From an uncultured Treponema sp. (GTDB lineage Bacteria; Spirochaetota; Spirochaetia; Treponematales; Treponemataceae): 64,000 nt of DNA. The translations under genes and the position numbers were made by a program. The stretch lies in the NCBI GenBank assembly GCA_900319625.1, contig ONPD01000001.1, forward strand, positions 310,001-374,000, in the 5' to 3' direction. The notes under the pieces were generated by a model. It saw only the letters and a list, made by a program, of their open reading frames with translations. It did no database searches and was not told where the DNA came from. Of this stretch, positions 63,474 through 64,000 are shown in pieces (the first letter of the stretch is position 1; each line of letters opens with the position of its first letter).

Positions 63474-64000
63474 TGAGTGAAGAAAGAAAATCAGTTCTGC
63501 AGGCGTCAGATATTTCTATTGTATTCGGTGGACTTACTGCGGTTGCTAATTTCTCCTGCGACCTTAAGGACGGCGAGCTTGTCGGTTTGATTGGTCCTAA
63601 CGGCGCTGGTAAAACTACAGTTTTCAATATGCTGAGCGGTGTTTATACTCCGACCAGCGGTCAGATTACCTTCTGGGACAGAAACAATAAGGTTCGCGTT
63701 ACAAATAAAAAATCTCCGGCCCAGCTGAATAAAATGGGGGTTGCGCGAACCTTCCAGAACATCCGTCTTTTTAACAGCCAGACAGTTCGCGATAATGTCC
63801 GCATTGCCCTTCATAATCAGAGAATCGTAAATCCTTTTGATGTGCTTCTTCGCCTTCCTAAGTTCCGTCGTGACGAGCAGCTTATGGACCAGAAGGTAGA
63901 TCAGCTGCTTTCGATTCTCAAGCTCAGCGATAAAAAATACGAGCTTGCAAAGAACCTGCCTTATGGTGAACAGAGAAAGCTGGAAATTGCCCGTGCGCTT
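63473..64000 (+). CDS. livG: Branched-chain amino acid ABC transporter ATP-binding protein LivG (partial)
   Basis: 176 codons to the window edge. Walker A GPNGAGKTT, Q-loop region VARTFQNIRLF and the start of the signature (LPYGEQRKLEIARAL) are visible, matching LivG rather than LivF. The Walker B and the rest lie outside. Start at ATG 63473, sharing bases with the livM stop. Confidence 0.92.
   Translation, partial: MSEERKSVLQASDISIVFGGLTAVANFSCDLKDGELVGLIGPNGAGKTTVFNMLSGVYTPTSGQITFWDRNNKVRVTNKKSPAQLNKMGVARTFQNIRLFNSQTVRDNVRIALHNQRIVNPFDVLLRLPKFRRDEQLMDQKVDQLLSILKLSDKKYELAKNLPYGEQRKLEIARAL

Noticed and set aside
1..64000. tRNA genes, rRNA genes, CRISPR arrays, transposases or prophage genes.
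   Set aside because: Reading the gaps for T-loop words, evenly spaced repeats and transposase motifs gave no candidate. A tRNA scan would settle the first point.

Overview
The window is from a spirochaete of the genus Treponema, most likely a gut- or rumen-type species. This rests on gene content and protein flavour: the tuf-rpsJ start of the S10 cluster, the type Z S14, a treponemal PilZ protein, a TmpC/BMP-like binding protein, c-di-GMP signalling proteins, many TTG/GTG starts with strong AGGAG sites, and moderate GC. No genome comparison could be run, so the species is not assigned.

Layout. 1-7903: a cut SPOUT RNA methyltransferase, a membrane PP2C/SpoIIE phosphatase, and a leftward block holding a double P-II protein, a duplicated DUF1538 membrane protein, MTA/SAH nucleosidase joined in frame to a small membrane protein, lspA, a NIF3 protein and a membrane hydrolase-like protein. 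8014-13836: a three-gene signalling operon (7TM-PAS receptor; ECF-S-like membrane domain, beta-propeller and HD-GYP in one chain; BMP-type binding protein). 13916-17644: dnaX, ybaB, recR, then a STAS/zinc-ribbon protein. 17854-21782: a ChvE-type multiple-monosaccharide ABC transporter. 21940-26732: glycerol kinase and an anaerobic glycerol-3-phosphate oxidation set (GlpA-like, GlpB-like, DUF1667). 26928-43166: rpsL-rpsG, then the large tuf/S10/spc/alpha ribosomal cluster with secY and rpoA; fusA, infA and rpsD are not at their common places. 43276-47999: PilZ, TPR, DUF192, a hypothetical protein and a double cNMP-binding regulator. 48117-50751: murB and divergent cysS. 51098-54076: ECF sigma factor, anti-sigma factor and an IPT/TIG plus transglutaminase-like protein. 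54181-61361: UMP kinase-like, glucosaminidase lipoprotein, radC, PEGA protein, HtrA-like protease, uvrB, rpmB and an MBL-fold hydrolase. 61541-64000: livH-livM-livG, the last cut by the window.

Most genes are core or household. The unusual material is (a) the c-di-GMP signalling operon; (b) tuf, which carries a frameshift near 29246; (c) families of short structured intergenic repeats, some of which carry the ribosome binding site of the next gene, and two of which are now read through in frame so that neighbouring proteins appear fused (P-II/P-II and membrane protein/nucleosidase); (d) a set of hairpins between ribosomal genes where regulation or missing genes would be expected; (e) a transglutaminase-like protein that lacks the catalytic cysteine and sits under an ECF sigma factor. 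No rRNA, tRNA, CRISPR array, insertion sequence or prophage was seen.
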